From the NCBI GenBank assembly GCA_015501055.1, contig JADNYV010000147.1, positions 29,766-93,765 on the forward strand: a DNA stretch of 64,000 nt, written 5' to 3'. Position numbers and translations under genes: made by a program. This document shows, piece after piece, positions 46,946 through 58,645 of the stretch (position 1 is its first letter; every line of letters begins with the position of its first letter). A model generated the notes under the pieces. That model saw only the letters and a list, made by a program, of their open reading frames with translations. It searched no databases and was not told where the DNA came from. This stretch comes from Mucidula mucida (lineage: Eukaryota > Basidiomycota > Agaricomycetes > Agaricales > Physalacriaceae).

Positions 46946-48863
46946 GATGAGAGAGAGGAAGACAAGAAGACCACAAGGACGCACCCAAAAACAGTGGCTG
47001 ATAAAGCTTTATCGATTATCACTTGAGAATCGCGGCAGCTTTTATGCCTCTGTGCCCCGCCGGGTGCACGAGTGTGACTTGTTGAAGTTGTTGAAGAAGG
47101 CAACCAGAGCCACGTGATCGATCTATGGCTGAGTCCTCCCACCATTGTCGAGTTCACGAGACAGTCCGCCACAATTCGAGCCTGCGCTTGCCAGGATATC
47201 CTACCATCGTCAGCTCTGTACACCTCGCTTCGCGTCGTAGCTGGACGCCAACAATTTGACTAAAACTCTTCTCTACCGTGTTGCCGAAGTTTGTGTTCCC
47301 GGACACTCGCTTCAAGTCCAACATCGAGATGCGACAGCGTTGGACTCCGCGACGTCACCAACGTCGCTCATAACCGTTACCCTCCAAGTGTCATTCACCG
47401 ACTCTGGTTCGTGCTGATGACAACCCGAATGCTATCACCGCTCAACACGTCGAACGAACAATGAGCGCAACATTCCGGTATCTAATTTAGTAGCAAGTTG
47501 ATCGCATATTTTCGTACCCTCTCTGCACGGACAACTTGGAAGTCATTGAACGTTCAAGGTGGGCACACCACCGGAATTGGAAGCTCCGCAATTGGTGGGG
47601 AGTCATCCATTTCGGACAGGCGTCTGACCGTCGAAGAAACCCATCGGTCGGCCAAGGCTTTGAGGTCGTGTGGTATCAGAACCTAACAAGTGAGTTTCAA
47701 TGTAACAAATGGTCGCGAAATTGATTGTAAGATTAACGCCGCACAGATCCTTGGTCTGGACGCTAATCTGCTCCTCAAATGGGCTGCGCTTTCTTGAAGG
47801 TCTGCGGTCATCACCTCGACCGTGGCATTCCGTGAAGCGTTGACGCCTGATTTCTAACGCGACACAGTTGGTGCCAAGATAATTGATACGTTCTCGTCAA
47901 TGTACCTTCTAGAACTTCCTTTTGCCTCTACCTACCGCTAGTTCGTGCCGCTTGTTCACGACGGCGAGTTTGAAAGAGATACGTGTATCACCGCCCCTCA
48001 CGTCATCGCGGTTTTCAAGGAGGTCTGCGGTGGAGAGGTACGTGGAAGGTTTGCAACAACTTGAAGAGACTGTTCACCGCTGCTGTGGAATTGACGGCTG
48101 TGACTTCTAGCGTGCTTTGAATCTCAACTTCCTGTTCAGAGCATCTCATTGAAAAGTCATCTAAGAACAGAAGGCATGTTACGCCTCCGATATGTAAGTA
48201 CGCCGCTTCAGATTCGGTGGCACCAACACTATGCCAAGCCGCTGCTACTACTCTGCTTCTGTTCGGGATTCATGGGGAGCCTTAAGGCCTGTCTCCTCGT
48301 TCTAAGGATCGTGTCATATGTCGACACTGAAGGCCGTGGGTATGACTGATTGTCCTACCGGAAAGAAACAAGCAAAAAACAAGCAGAGGAAGTCCTAATA
48401 TTGCCGTTCTAATACCGCATACTCATGGTCGAGAACAGGATTTCCACATGTCTCTCAGCTACTCGGATGCAATGCTTCAGCCCTGTACTATGTAGTACTG
48501 TCAACTTCACTTTGGGAGGGCGGGCTCTCATAGCGTCAGTTTAGTATCCTTGCCAAGCCCTGCTAATAGTACACTTAGTCGTCTCGAGGATCTTCAAAAT
48601 CGAGAAAAATACTCAGACAAAGTGCAAAGCCGGCGGCTGCGGCTTTCCGACCTAAACGCCTCCACAAAGTCGACGGAGTATCCAGTATTCGTTGGGCTTC
48701 TCGGATCCGCCGTTTCTCGATGTCTGATGAAAGATTGTTCCTGAATGGGACTGTCCCATACAGGTATCAAAGAGAGCATGGGTATCTGGAATTTTTCACC
48801 GTCCTAGTCTTAGAATTCCTCAACAGCCCCTCGTCGCCCCTCCTCAACTACAGCTCGTCTACC
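46946..48863. other. Long stretch without supported gene
   Basis: About 1.9 kb upstream of both the kinase gene (minus) and the PEP-mutase gene (plus). Only scattered frames of 60-65 codons occur, without recognisable content, and no repeat ends are seen. Confidence 0.4.
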
Positions 48864-49996
48864 ATGCCCGCTCCTAGCTACTCTGTCCCTCGCGAAGTCC
48901 AGGCTGCTCCAGTTGTTGCGTCTCCTGAGGCCACAAACTCGAGCGGCGCGTACTATAATGCTCGCCTCGATCCCAAGAACTTCCTCGAAGGGCCTCTGTC
49001 AGAGAACCCCGGGACACGGCTGCGCCAGATGCTAGCTCGCCCTGGCATTGTTGTAAGTCTTGGATGACAATACTTCTTCGTCATTTGCTCATCCAACGTA
49101 GGTTGCACCGGGTATCTGCGATGGTATCAGTGCTCGAAGCTGGATTCGACTGCCTGTATCAGAGGTACATATCAATAGGTTTTCGTTGTTCACCACTCTA
49201 ACAATACATGCAGCGGTGCTGCGACAACTGCTTCGCGCATGGGACAGCCAGATCTTGCTATCGCCACGCTGAATGATTTCGTCGAGGTCAGTGTCATCTT
49301 GTGTGGCGCACTTAATTCGTTGATCTCACGCAAAACCATTTTTAGGCCGGTCAAATGGTATCCAGTCTGAACCCCAGCGTTCCCGTCATTGCTGATGCCG
49401 ATGTGGGCTTCGGTGGGCCCGCTATGGTCGCTCGTACTGTTCGGCAATATGCGAGGGCCGGAATAGCTGCGCTGCACATTGAAGATCAAGTTCAGACTAA
49501 GCGATGTGGTCATCTGTTGGGAAAGCAGGTGGTCTCGCGGGAGGAGTTCCTCACGCGTATCCGTGCCGCTGTGATTGCTCGGGACACCATTCCGGGAGGA
49601 TCTGACTTTGTAAGAACATTCTATGAAATGGTGGAAATCTCTGAAGTCGAATGTGATTTACCCAGGTCATTATTGGACGCACCGACTCTGCTCAAGTCCT
49701 AGGGATGGAGGAAGCTATTACGCGCCTCAAGCTAGCGGCGGCTGCTGGGGCAGACGTCTGCTTCATTGAAGGCGTGCGAACGAAGGAGCTCCTTGAATCA
49801 ACCGTCGCAGCCCTGGCTCCCACGCCCGTACGTATTCATTTTGAACGTCAGAAGAGTGACCACATTGACGCGTCTTCTTACTTAGGTTCTTGTCAATGTT
49901 ATCTCCGGTGGTTTGACGCCCTCGTTCACATATCCCGAGGCGGAACAAATGGGTGCTAAGATCATTAGTAAGGAAGCACTCGATTCTGCCGAATAG
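48864..49996 (+). pseudogene. PEP mutase / isocitrate lyase family gene with frame lesion
   Basis: ATG 48864 starts MPAPSYSVPREVQAAP, and then come GTRLRQMLARPGIV, VAPGICDGISA and SGAATTASRMGQPDLAIATLNDFVE. Next are VPVIADADVGFGG (the D-x-D metal site of the superfamily) and IAALHIEDQVQTKRCGHLLGKQVVS (K-R-C-G-H active-site loop). It ends VIIGRTDSAQVLGMEEAITRLKLAAAAGADVCFIEG and VLVNVISGGLTPSF. In exon 2 the frame jumps between GISA and EAGFDCLYQS: about 10-11 bases seem lost where relatives have a few more residues, giving a frameshift near 49135. The C-terminus is also short (stop at 49996 after GAKIISKEALDSAE). The family cleaves or rearranges C-C and P-C bonds of carboxylic acids. Confidence 0.7.
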
Positions 49997-50205
49997 GACT
50001 GATCGTTGGTTAGTTTTCTCCTTGGTATAGGAGGCTCCTTAGACCCTTGCTTGGAACATGAACGCGTGAACACTACTCAAGAGTTTGAAAGGCATGTTCT
50101 TCCGGTATCCGGACCGGTGACGGTGATTTAGAACGGGCAGCCATCGGGCCTATTTGACTGGCTGATTCCCCACACATCTCCACACCTGTCCTTACTCCCC
50201 TCATC

Positions 50206-52310
50206 ATGTCTCAAACGATATCAGGCAAGGAAGTCGCTCTGCACAATACACGGCAGAGCTGCTGGATCATCGTTCATGGTTCGTTGCTTATGCACTCGCT
50301 TTCAACCTTGACTTTAACTTTGAACAGGTAAAGTTTACGATGTCACCGACTTTTTAGACGGTATGTGGTCGAGCTTAATTAAATCAGTACTTGGCTAACA
50401 ACTATTCAGATCATCCTGGTTAGTGTGCATGTAAACGCGTTGCGGTTGAACTCAACGTTCACATAGGCGGTAGCAAGATCATTTTGAAGTATGCGGGCAA
50501 GGATGCTACGTGAGTGTTGTCAACATAAGTGATAACTGTTCACTTATCCAATGAATAGTGCGGAATATGATCCCATCCATCTGCCGGATGCTATTACCAC
50601 AAATCTACCTCCAGAGAAACAGTGCGCGCGTTCAATAAACCTGCCCAGAAGAATCGCTTATCTCTTTGCAGCTTGGGCGTCGCGCAAATGGACACTGTCG
50701 AAAAAGTTGAAATCAAGATAACCGACGAAGAGAAGGCACGACTGGAACGCGTGTCGAACAGACCTTCACTCGACGAAGTCCTCAATTTGCACGACTTTGA
50801 ACATGTGGCGCGACTTGTTATGCCCGACAAGGCGTGGGCGTACTACTCCTCTGCTGCAGACGATGAAATAACGCATCGCGAAAATCATGCTGCATATCAT
50901 CGGTAATACATCCATCTGGAAATATATCCCAACTCTCATCCATCTTCTTCAGGATATGGTTCCGCCCTCGAGTGCTAAGAGACGTTACGAATGTTGATTG
51001 GTCCACCACTGTCCTCGGCCACAAGTCCAGCATGCCCGTATACATTGTATGTCTTTGGCTCTACCTGGTATACCATGTACTCACAACTAGGCCAGACCGC
51101 CACCGCTTTGGGTAAACTAGGTCATCCTGATGGCGAACTCAATTTAACGCGTGCCGCTGCTAAACATGGTATCATACAGATGGTAAGCGCTATCCTATTA
51201 CTGCTCGGCAACCTATCCTCTATAGATTCCAACTCTGGCTTCATGTTCATTCGATCAGATCATGGACGCTGCGCAACCTGGACAAGTGCAGTTCTTCCAG
51301 CTGTACGTGAACAAGGACCGGGAGATCACGAAGCGTATTTTGCAGCATGCTGAGAAGCGGGGTATCAAAGGACTGTTCATTACGGTTGACGCACCTCAGC
51401 TCGGGCGCAGGGAGAAGGATATGCGCATGAAATTCGAGGCGGAGGATCCATCCGAGGTTAGCAAAGCGGGTGCGTCTGGTGTTGATCGATCCCAAGGCGC
51501 GGCCAGAGCCATCAGCGTATGTACTCTATACTTATTGGTCCGCTAAACCGTGCTGACGTTCCGTCAAGTCGTTCATTGACCCCGGTCTCAATTGGAATGA
51601 TCTCAAATGGTTCAAGAGCATCACTTCAAGTGCGTAACGTCTTCCCGTTCACATCACATTGCTCATTTCGGAACCAGTGCCCCTTATATTGAAAGGAGTG
51701 CAATGCTGGGAAGACGCCATGGAAGCGTATGACCACGGGCTCGCCGGCGTGGTTCTCTCGAACCATGGTGGCCGACAGCTCGACTTTTCCCGCTCCGGTA
51801 TCGAAATCCTCGCCGAAGTCGTTGAGAACCTATCGAAGAAGCGCAACTTGACGTTCCCGAATGAGAAGTTCCAGCTCTTCATCGACGGCGGGGTACGGCG
51901 GGCGACGGACGTGCTGAAGGCTGTGGCGTTGGGCGCGACGGCTGTTGGTATCGGGCGGCCGTTCATATACGCGTACTCGGCGTATGGGCAGGAGGGTGTG
52001 GATAAGGCGCTGCAGATATTACATGTCAGTGTTTCTCTACATGGACGACGAAAAGGATACTCAATCTTGGAACAGGACGAGTTTGAGATGAACCTCCGGC
52101 TCCTTGGTGCGCCGACACTAAAGAACGTTGTGCCAGAGATGGTGGATACGTCCAACCTCAGCTCGCACATAGTTTCTGTTCCCGACGATAGATTATACGT
52201 GTCGAATTGTGAGTGCTCATTATTGCTATTTTTGCAGCTCAAACTCACTTTACTGTGTAGACGAGAGTCTGCGGGGTGCGCAGCTGAAGGTGTCGAAGCC
52301 GAAGTTGTAG
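50206..52310 (+). CDS. Flavocytochrome b2-type L-lactate dehydrogenase
   Basis: ATG 50206 opens [40 protein letters not shown], the cytochrome b5 domain with heme His in DHPGG and a second His in PIHLPDA. Introns then lead to the FMN domain: [70 protein letters not shown] and [17 protein letters not shown]. The active-site base lies in [21 protein letters not shown], and [14 protein letters not shown] with [14 protein letters not shown] binds the FMN phosphate. It ends [12 protein letters not shown] at TAG 52308-52310. The enzyme oxidises L-lactate to pyruvate, passing electrons to cytochrome c; in yeast it sits in the mitochondrial intermembrane space. No strong presequence is visible here, so location is uncertain. 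About ten introns; frames look intact. Confidence 0.85.
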
Positions 52311-52773
52311 AAGAGTGTAGATTGGTTCTTTATACCGCGCCACATACTATTTACCATGCTCCGATATTTGTAACCTTTCACCCGCTATCGATCTAAACTG
52401 AGAACGAAGCTTCATTCGAAATGATGTATATTCCGGAAATGCTATCATGAGAAAAGAAAGAACGTCAGAATGTCCAAGATTGGTGTGCATAAGTGGGAAT
52501 TAAAGTGCCTAGCGTACAGTCCGAATTTCCCGGGCTCGCTATCGGTGTTGGGGGCCATTACCGTTAGCGATTACCGATTAATTAGTAATATACCCTTTTC
52601 GGTTGAAGGCCCCTAACTTCTTTTCATCCCTGCTTACTACCACGACTGCCATCACCAGGCCATCACCAACAACGCGAGAACAACGCGTCGTTATTTTACG
52701 TTCTTCAACGCGCTTTGCTTGAACCTAATTAAAATCATTTTGCTGTCCTTTTTCGGTTGCGATTGTCCCCGGC
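52311..52773. other. Intergenic stretch
   Basis: Between the lactate dehydrogenase and the element gene. AT-rich with a segment GGGGGCCATTACCGTTAGCGATTACC near 52549. An 8-base core (CCGTTAGC) recurs inverted near 61180 and near 39340; this is weak as an element end. Confidence 0.35.
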
Positions 52774-53156
52774 ATGTCGTTCAAAATCCAGTTCTATCAA
52801 CCCCCTGTGCCGGAGCCTCTAGATGGCGAGCAAGGGCTTGAGCACTCTACGGCAGTATCACCAGAACCGGCTCGTCGCGGTCGTCCGAAGGGGTCGAAGA
52901 ATTGCCCCAGAGAGCCACCGACACCGTCAGCGACAGGCACATCATCGGATGCACCGAAACTTGGACGTCCGAAGGGTACAGGACACAGACAACGTGCACA
53001 GAGAGAGGCGCAGGCGGAGCGTGAAGCACGCGGGCCATCCGCGTATGCCATTTCAGGCCTGGTATATGCATACTTCTGTTTATTGATACCGTGTACAAGC
53101 TTGTTTACACATTTGGTACAGCATGTGCCTGGTATTGGCCCCGGAAGCGCACAATA

Positions 53157-53482
53157 GTGGTCCTCAATTAAGAATTTATTTCGCCAGTTTATTTTTGATA
53201 ACCCTTTCCAAACCCTGTCGGCACCAGGGCTTAACCAGGGTCTCGCGTCAACAGCAGGCTCTCAAGTGTGCAGAGCTCAGCGTTGAGAGCAGCTTTCCCG
53301 CCCGTTCAACCGGGGCTCCCGGACATTGAATGCAGGCAGTTGATCACCCCGCTTTCACGACAACGGCGGGAGGACGAGTTCAAAGTCAGTGACGTCGAGG
53401 ACGGGTCCCTGCGAATACCCTGCGAATACGCGCAGGGTTATCAAAAATAAACTGGCGAAATAAATTCTTAATTGAGGACCAC
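53157..53482. mobile_element. MITE with 49-bp perfect terminal inverted repeats
   Basis: 326 bases flanked by TA on both sides (53155-53156 and 53483-53484). The first 49 bases (53157-53205) are the exact inverse of the last 49 (53434-53482), beginning GTGGTCCTCAATTAAGAATT. TA duplication and small size suggest a Tc1/mariner-type non-autonomous element. It sits inside the first intron of the element-like gene, whose acceptor is probably the CCCTAG ending at 53516. The perfect ends suggest recent activity. Confidence 0.9.
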
Positions 53483-55255
53483 TAATGGGACCGACGACAC
53501 GCTAATGCAGCCCTAGATCAGCAAGATTTCCCTTCAAACTCTTCCTCTTCCTCTTCCCTTTCGAGGTCTCCTCCTCCACCAATATCAGCAATTCCTCCAC
53601 GTTGTCCTGGCTCTCCGGTATCCGCGTCGTTAGCTGCCCCTTCGCTATCGACTGAATGCGCGTCGTCCTCCCCGGCGCGCGCACCAATGCCGGCTCGTGA
53701 CATTGACCAAACGGCGGCAACGACATTGCGGTCGGTGCTTGCAAACGTGCGGCGAAGTGCTGGGACTGGGCCGAGCAGGACACTATCCAAGCATCCAATG
53801 CCAATATCGGAACCCTTGGAGGGTGATTCTCTGCAGTTCATTGGCGATACTTCTCGCGATGCACCTTCCATCGACTCGCTTGCCGCCGAGGGTATTGGGG
53901 AAGATGATGAGAGTGATGAGGAGGAGGAGGAAGGAGAAGAATCAACAAATAAGAGGCGCAAGCGTTGCCCATATCCGCGTTGGTTTCAAACCGCCCTCGA
54001 TAATGCCATTTCTTCAATTGAGAAGACACGTAAAGGACTCTCAGGGCGCTCAAATGTGTATACCGCCGAAACCTTCTGGGTGCCACAAAAGTCCCCATTC
54101 TTTCGTCTCGATAAACCAAACCTGCGACCAGGTGATCTCTTCTTGCCCAAATTCTTCTTGTGGGACCCCGACAACTTACTACCAACGGGAATTGCATGTC
54201 CTCTTTGCCACGTTAAGCTAAACCGAGGCGGCGTTGTGCGCCGTCCTCGACGTGTCGTCGAGACGGATCACACGTTTTGGATCATCGGATATAGCTATGA
54301 ATGCAGGGGAACGTGTCAGAAACGGTTTCGTAGCTGGGACTCTCGAATTATTGGACAACTACCACGTTCGCTCGCTGCTCAATTCCCGGCACATCTTACC
54401 TGGCGAAGCAGCCTCTCGTTACACGCACTTGGTGTCTTGCGATCATGTATTCAGAGCGGGATGGGTGCGCATCAGGTTGCAGACATGTTCCGGATGCAGC
54501 ACCTGAAGCGTTACAATGAGCTCCGCTTACAGTACCTTCATTCAAAGATTTTTTCCATGAATCTCCCGGGTAAGACGTATCTACCGTTCCCTGTGTTTGA
54601 GGATTGCTCGGATAATGGATTTCATGGCTTTGTACCTAGCGGCCAGTGGTTGCGTGATGTGTACGATGCCCTCATCGAACATTTCGAACACATCCTCAAT
54701 CAATACACTGCGATGCTCTCGGGACGTGTATGTGCGATAGACCACAGTCACAAGGTACGCGTTATATCATCTCTACATCAAAATTGAACTAAAGTCGAAT
54801 CCTAATAGCTCGCGAAGCACGTTTTCAAAGTGGATGGTGTAGCGATCTTCACGGCGTTGCTTACAGTTACGAACGAGAAAGGAGAGATACGCGTCTGCGT
54901 GTTTGTTGCGACTAAATTGCATTCGCAGTTCACTGACGCGCTGAAGAAGATGGCCGAGTCGTTGGAGTTGTATGGACATGAGCAGCCCGAGGTGTTCTAT
55001 ACCGATTAGAGTCGGACGCGAGTATAGAATAAAAAAAGTACTCACGAATAAACTCATACTCATCATGCAAGCCAAGAGTATACTCGCACGTGAGTAGAGT
55101 AGAGTCTAGAGTCTATGGTGAGTCTAGAGTTTCAGTTTGGGGCCACGAATACTCGATAGACTCATACTCATAAATATTCGTGAATACTCATGAGTATTCT
55201 TATATTCGTGAGTATTCGTGAGTATTCAGCTCCTAATATATATTTTTTGAACAAA

Positions 55256-55345
55256 ATGAACCCCGTGAGCATTGAACCCACGGAGCTCAGCCATTTCTGT
55301 GCATCAGCACAACAACGAGTATAACCACTGCGCCAAAAGGGCATA
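55256..55345 (-). other. tRNA-like relic with A and B boxes
   Basis: On the minus strand TGGCGCAGTGG is a good internal A box and GGTTCAATGC a fair B box, spaced as in a tRNA. A 5-bp T-arm-like stem (CCGTG/CACGG) is present. The acceptor stem does not pair and the anticodon arm is irregular, so this is probably a tRNA-derived or SINE-like remnant inside the hAT element rather than a working tRNA. Confidence 0.4.
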
Positions 55346-55560
55346 TTCATTATACAATTTCAGTCCAGATCACACATAATTAGGTAAAATGCCATTAGCA
55401 AAAAAAAGGACAAAGGCCATGAAGGCCATACAAAATGTTGTGCTACAAACAAACCTGATGCGAGTACTGTTGCGAAGCGACGCATACGACGCATCAGGTG
55501 AAGAGTATGATACATCTAATATACAAAAAAACTACAAAATCGTCCACAAAAACGAATACT

Positions 55561-56904
55561 CTACAGTCCGTGAGGAAGAAGGGGTGCGCGCCCGAAAACT
55601 GTAACGTAACAGTCCACATAGTACTCAGCTAATCCGTACTCAACAGTCCGCATTTCCCGTTCTGACATCAGAGAGCCACAGATCAACTTGTGAGCGGCCT
55701 GTGAAGTTCCCGCCGGCATTGGTGGAACACGACACCAGCGTCGCATCACCCGGTACAAAGCAGCCAGGACAGACGCGCGTCCCGTAAACGTTGCTGCCGC
55801 CAGCCCCATCCGACCCCAGTCAATGCTCTCCGGGACGACTCGGCCGTTGAAAAGTGCACCGAGAATCTGCATCTGGCGGTCACCGAAAGACGAGGCATCC
55901 AAATTGTCGTAAGGCACTGCTTGCCCAAGCTCCGTGTCAGGTTGCGGATCGTTGAAGCCCACGGGCTTGAGGTCGTAGCAAAGGCGGTCGAGCGCGAGGA
56001 ACTCGTAGCGGAAATTGGTCTCGAATAACTCCCAAAGAATTTCCCGGCAAACATGCTGAGCAGGTAAAACATTCGGTTGTAGCTGTTCTCCTTGCCAAGT
56101 CGCCGACGCAGTAGAAAGGTTGGACAGGTCGACAGAGCCCTAGAGCGACAGGGTTATTTCAAGTCAAATAGATAGAAGAGAAAAAATCCACACCTGCATT
56201 GAACCCGCTTCTATACACTTTGATAGCTCCTGTCGGACTTCTTCGTGAGCCTTTGCTGCCCATCCATCTCCTTTAGACCCGTGTAACTCGAGCCCCAACA
56301 CACGCCGCCAAACTGGTGCTGCCAACGGCTCGAATACCGACGACTGCAGACGATAATGAAGAATGGTGCGCAGTTTGAGATACGTTAGGAGCATGAAAGC
56401 CCTCGTCGTCTCGTTCTCGACATTGGCGATGACATTCGGATCAGGAAGGGCATAACCTCTGCGAACACCAGAGGGCAACGGGCCTGATGGTTGGCGGTTT
56501 CCACCGGCGCGCTTGAGCGCTGCCATCCAAGTAGGCAAGGCGCGGGGCATCAAGGGCGACTGCGTATCCTCGAACTTGTTACGGTCCCAAACCCGCTCCC
56601 AAAAAACCCGCCCCGGCAGCAGAGCCTCGCAAGCGTACCAGAGTGGCTTCAACCGGGAAGAAGAGACCCGCGGGAACGGATGAGTCTGTACCCCCCACTG
56701 GCACCGCCCAGCGCATCGTCCAGCGCAGACCACGCATAGACGACGTGGCGTCAGATAGTGATGCGGACGAGGCTCCTCCCATGAAGAAACGGAAACCCAA
56801 TTTGACGGCGAAGGCCAAGGCGGCGAAGGAGGCGCAAACCAAGGCGGCGAACCCCAAGGCGGCGAAACGCAAGGGACCGGGACGGCGCAAGCCTGCTTCT
56901 TCAC
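55561..56904 (-). CDS. Cargo-like hypothetical gene inside the hAT element
   Basis: Two frames join across a short intron (about 56160-56110). The first is ...RLKPLWYACEALLPGRVFWERVWDRNKFED, WMAALKRAGGNRQPSG and ALPDPNVIANVENETTRAFMLLTYLKLRTILHYRL. The second is GSVDLSNLSTASATWQGEQLQPN, then REILWELFETNFRYEFLALDRLCYDLKP and SFGDRQMQILGALF, to the stop near 55561. The first frame has no ATG at its left edge, so the true start is unclear. I do not recognise a function, but such W/L-rich proteins recur in mushroom genomes in the company of transposable elements. The conserved-looking frame inside a transposase-less element suggests captured cargo or an accessory protein. Confidence 0.4.
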
Positions 56905-58116
56905 CTCAGGATACTACTGATATGGATGCTACTGATATGGATATAACTTGATACACTTACGACCTACTTACTTTAATCTTCACTGTCTTTATGTTTGAAT
57001 TTGCTTGCTGATACGTGAGTATACTCGAGTATACTCGGATCGTACTCGAGTACTCGAATACTCGAGACTCATGAAGTACTCTCGAGTAGAGTAGATATTC
57101 GAGTAGAGTCTCGAGTGAAGACTCGAGTCTTGAGTATTGGGTTTGAGGTAAGAGTTACTCATACGATGAGTCCGAATATACTCGAGTATGGACTCGTGTC
57201 CATCTCTAATACCGATAACATCAGCGACAAGGCTATGCTTGAGGGCATCTTCAAGTCATTACTTGAAAGTGTCACCGCCGTCGAGAAACATTCTGATCTT
57301 CCTGTCTTTTCCATTGATGCGGAAGTGACAACTTCTGTGCTTGATTCCGTTCCTGCCATTGATAACACAATACATGCGATTATGGACGATGTACCAGATG
57401 ATGGTGGTTATATTGTTGTTGGATTCGACTCTGAGTGGAATGTTGAGACCGGCCCCGGCGGTCGAGTTACTGGCCGTGGCTCAACAGCGGTGGTACAGAT
57501 TGCATATGATAACCATATATACATTCTTCTTGTAGGTTACTTCTCTTGCTCAAGTCACGTTCTGTCAAACTGATTCTGCTCTTCTCAGATCGGTGAAATG
57601 CTTGCTGCTGGACGCTTGCCCCAGCAGCTTCTGAGCTTCCTCCGGAATGACCAAATACTCAAGGCAGGTCACCTTGTAAACAGAGATCTAAAGCAGCTCG
57701 AGACGGCGGCTAATCAGCCGCGTAACTCCTTCACGGGCGGCATTGACCTCGCCTCATTCGCCAAAGCACGCTTCCTTATCACAAATGCACGAATCTCACT
57801 GGCCGACCTCACCGCTCAGCTCTTACACCAATGTTTACCCAAGAATCGAGCAGAAAGGATCAGCAGCAACTGGACCGACCGGGATCTTACCACTGCTCAA
57901 ATTCAATATGCTGCTTGCGACGCGCAGGTTGCCTTACAGCTATTCAACAAGATTAACAAAACTCCTGTGCCCGTTCCTCTGTCCCCCACCACGCCTGCCG
58001 GCTCATTAGTCGTCATACTCAATGATACGAACTCTAAAATTGTTGCTCATGGTTCCATCCGAGCTCTCACTTCAAGCGAACATGTCGATGAAATCAATCT
58101 CACACCGACACGTATT

Positions 58117-58645
58117 TGTTAGCGACTGACTAAGCCACGAGACTCAACCAGGTACCACAGCAAGAACTAAGAAAGAAAACGTTCGCGTTCGTAAGACTAG
58201 GCTAGGCCAGGTGTATAAACGAGATCGGAACTAAAGTACAATGATACTACACTACTGCTTATATACTAGTAAGTCTGTGTTTGAAGCTCCTTGTCCATAC
58301 GCGTTTCCACTAGGGATGCTCCACGCCCTTGACCCAGTGTTGTATGCTACTAGTCCGTGAAACCATTAAATACGAGTGGTGACTGCATGTAAGTAATAAT
58401 ACTGAAACGTCCATGTGTGCTACGAGTGTCGGTGGTGTGTATACAATAGGGAGTCCATGAGGTATCGGCATGTATGATGTCATCCATGTGTTGGGCGTGT
58501 GTCCGACATGAGTACGGCTTCGGTAATGAAAAGGGATATGATCGGTGACGAAACAGATGATGAAACGGTCCGTTGGTTGATAAGACAAGGCTCCCGATAA
58601 GATATGATAAGATGTGAAAATGTGAAAATATGGCGATTCATAACA
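58117..58645 (-). repeat. Solo LTR with 5-bp target duplication GTATT
   Basis: 529 bases, the same family as the chromovirus at 30302-36808, with no internal region. It is flanked by GTATT at 58112-58116 and 58646-58650. Removing the LTR and one GTATT restores PTRIAITVSEV in frame, so it landed in the coding sequence of the element-like gene and then recombined to a solo LTR. Confidence 0.93.

Larger units (their letters stand above)
55007..57208. mobile_element. hAT-like DNA transposon, 2.2 kb, 8-bp target duplication
   Basis: Bounded by the 8-base direct repeat ATACCGAT (54999-55006 and 57209-57216). The ends are imperfect inverted repeats: TAGAGTCGGACGCGAGT on the left, TAGAGATGGACACGAGT reading inward from the right (14 of 17 match). 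Both sides carry many subterminal copies of ACTCGAGTA/ACTCGTGAGTAT-like words, as expected for hAT transposase binding. The inside has no transposase frame, only a minus-strand cargo-like frame and a tRNA-like relic, so it should depend on a transposase elsewhere. It is inserted exactly in the FYTDN codons of the host gene. Confidence 0.88.

Noticed and set aside
55256..55345. Functional tRNA gene
   Set aside because: Acceptor stem does not pair and the anticodon arm is irregular, so it is listed only as a tRNA-like relic.
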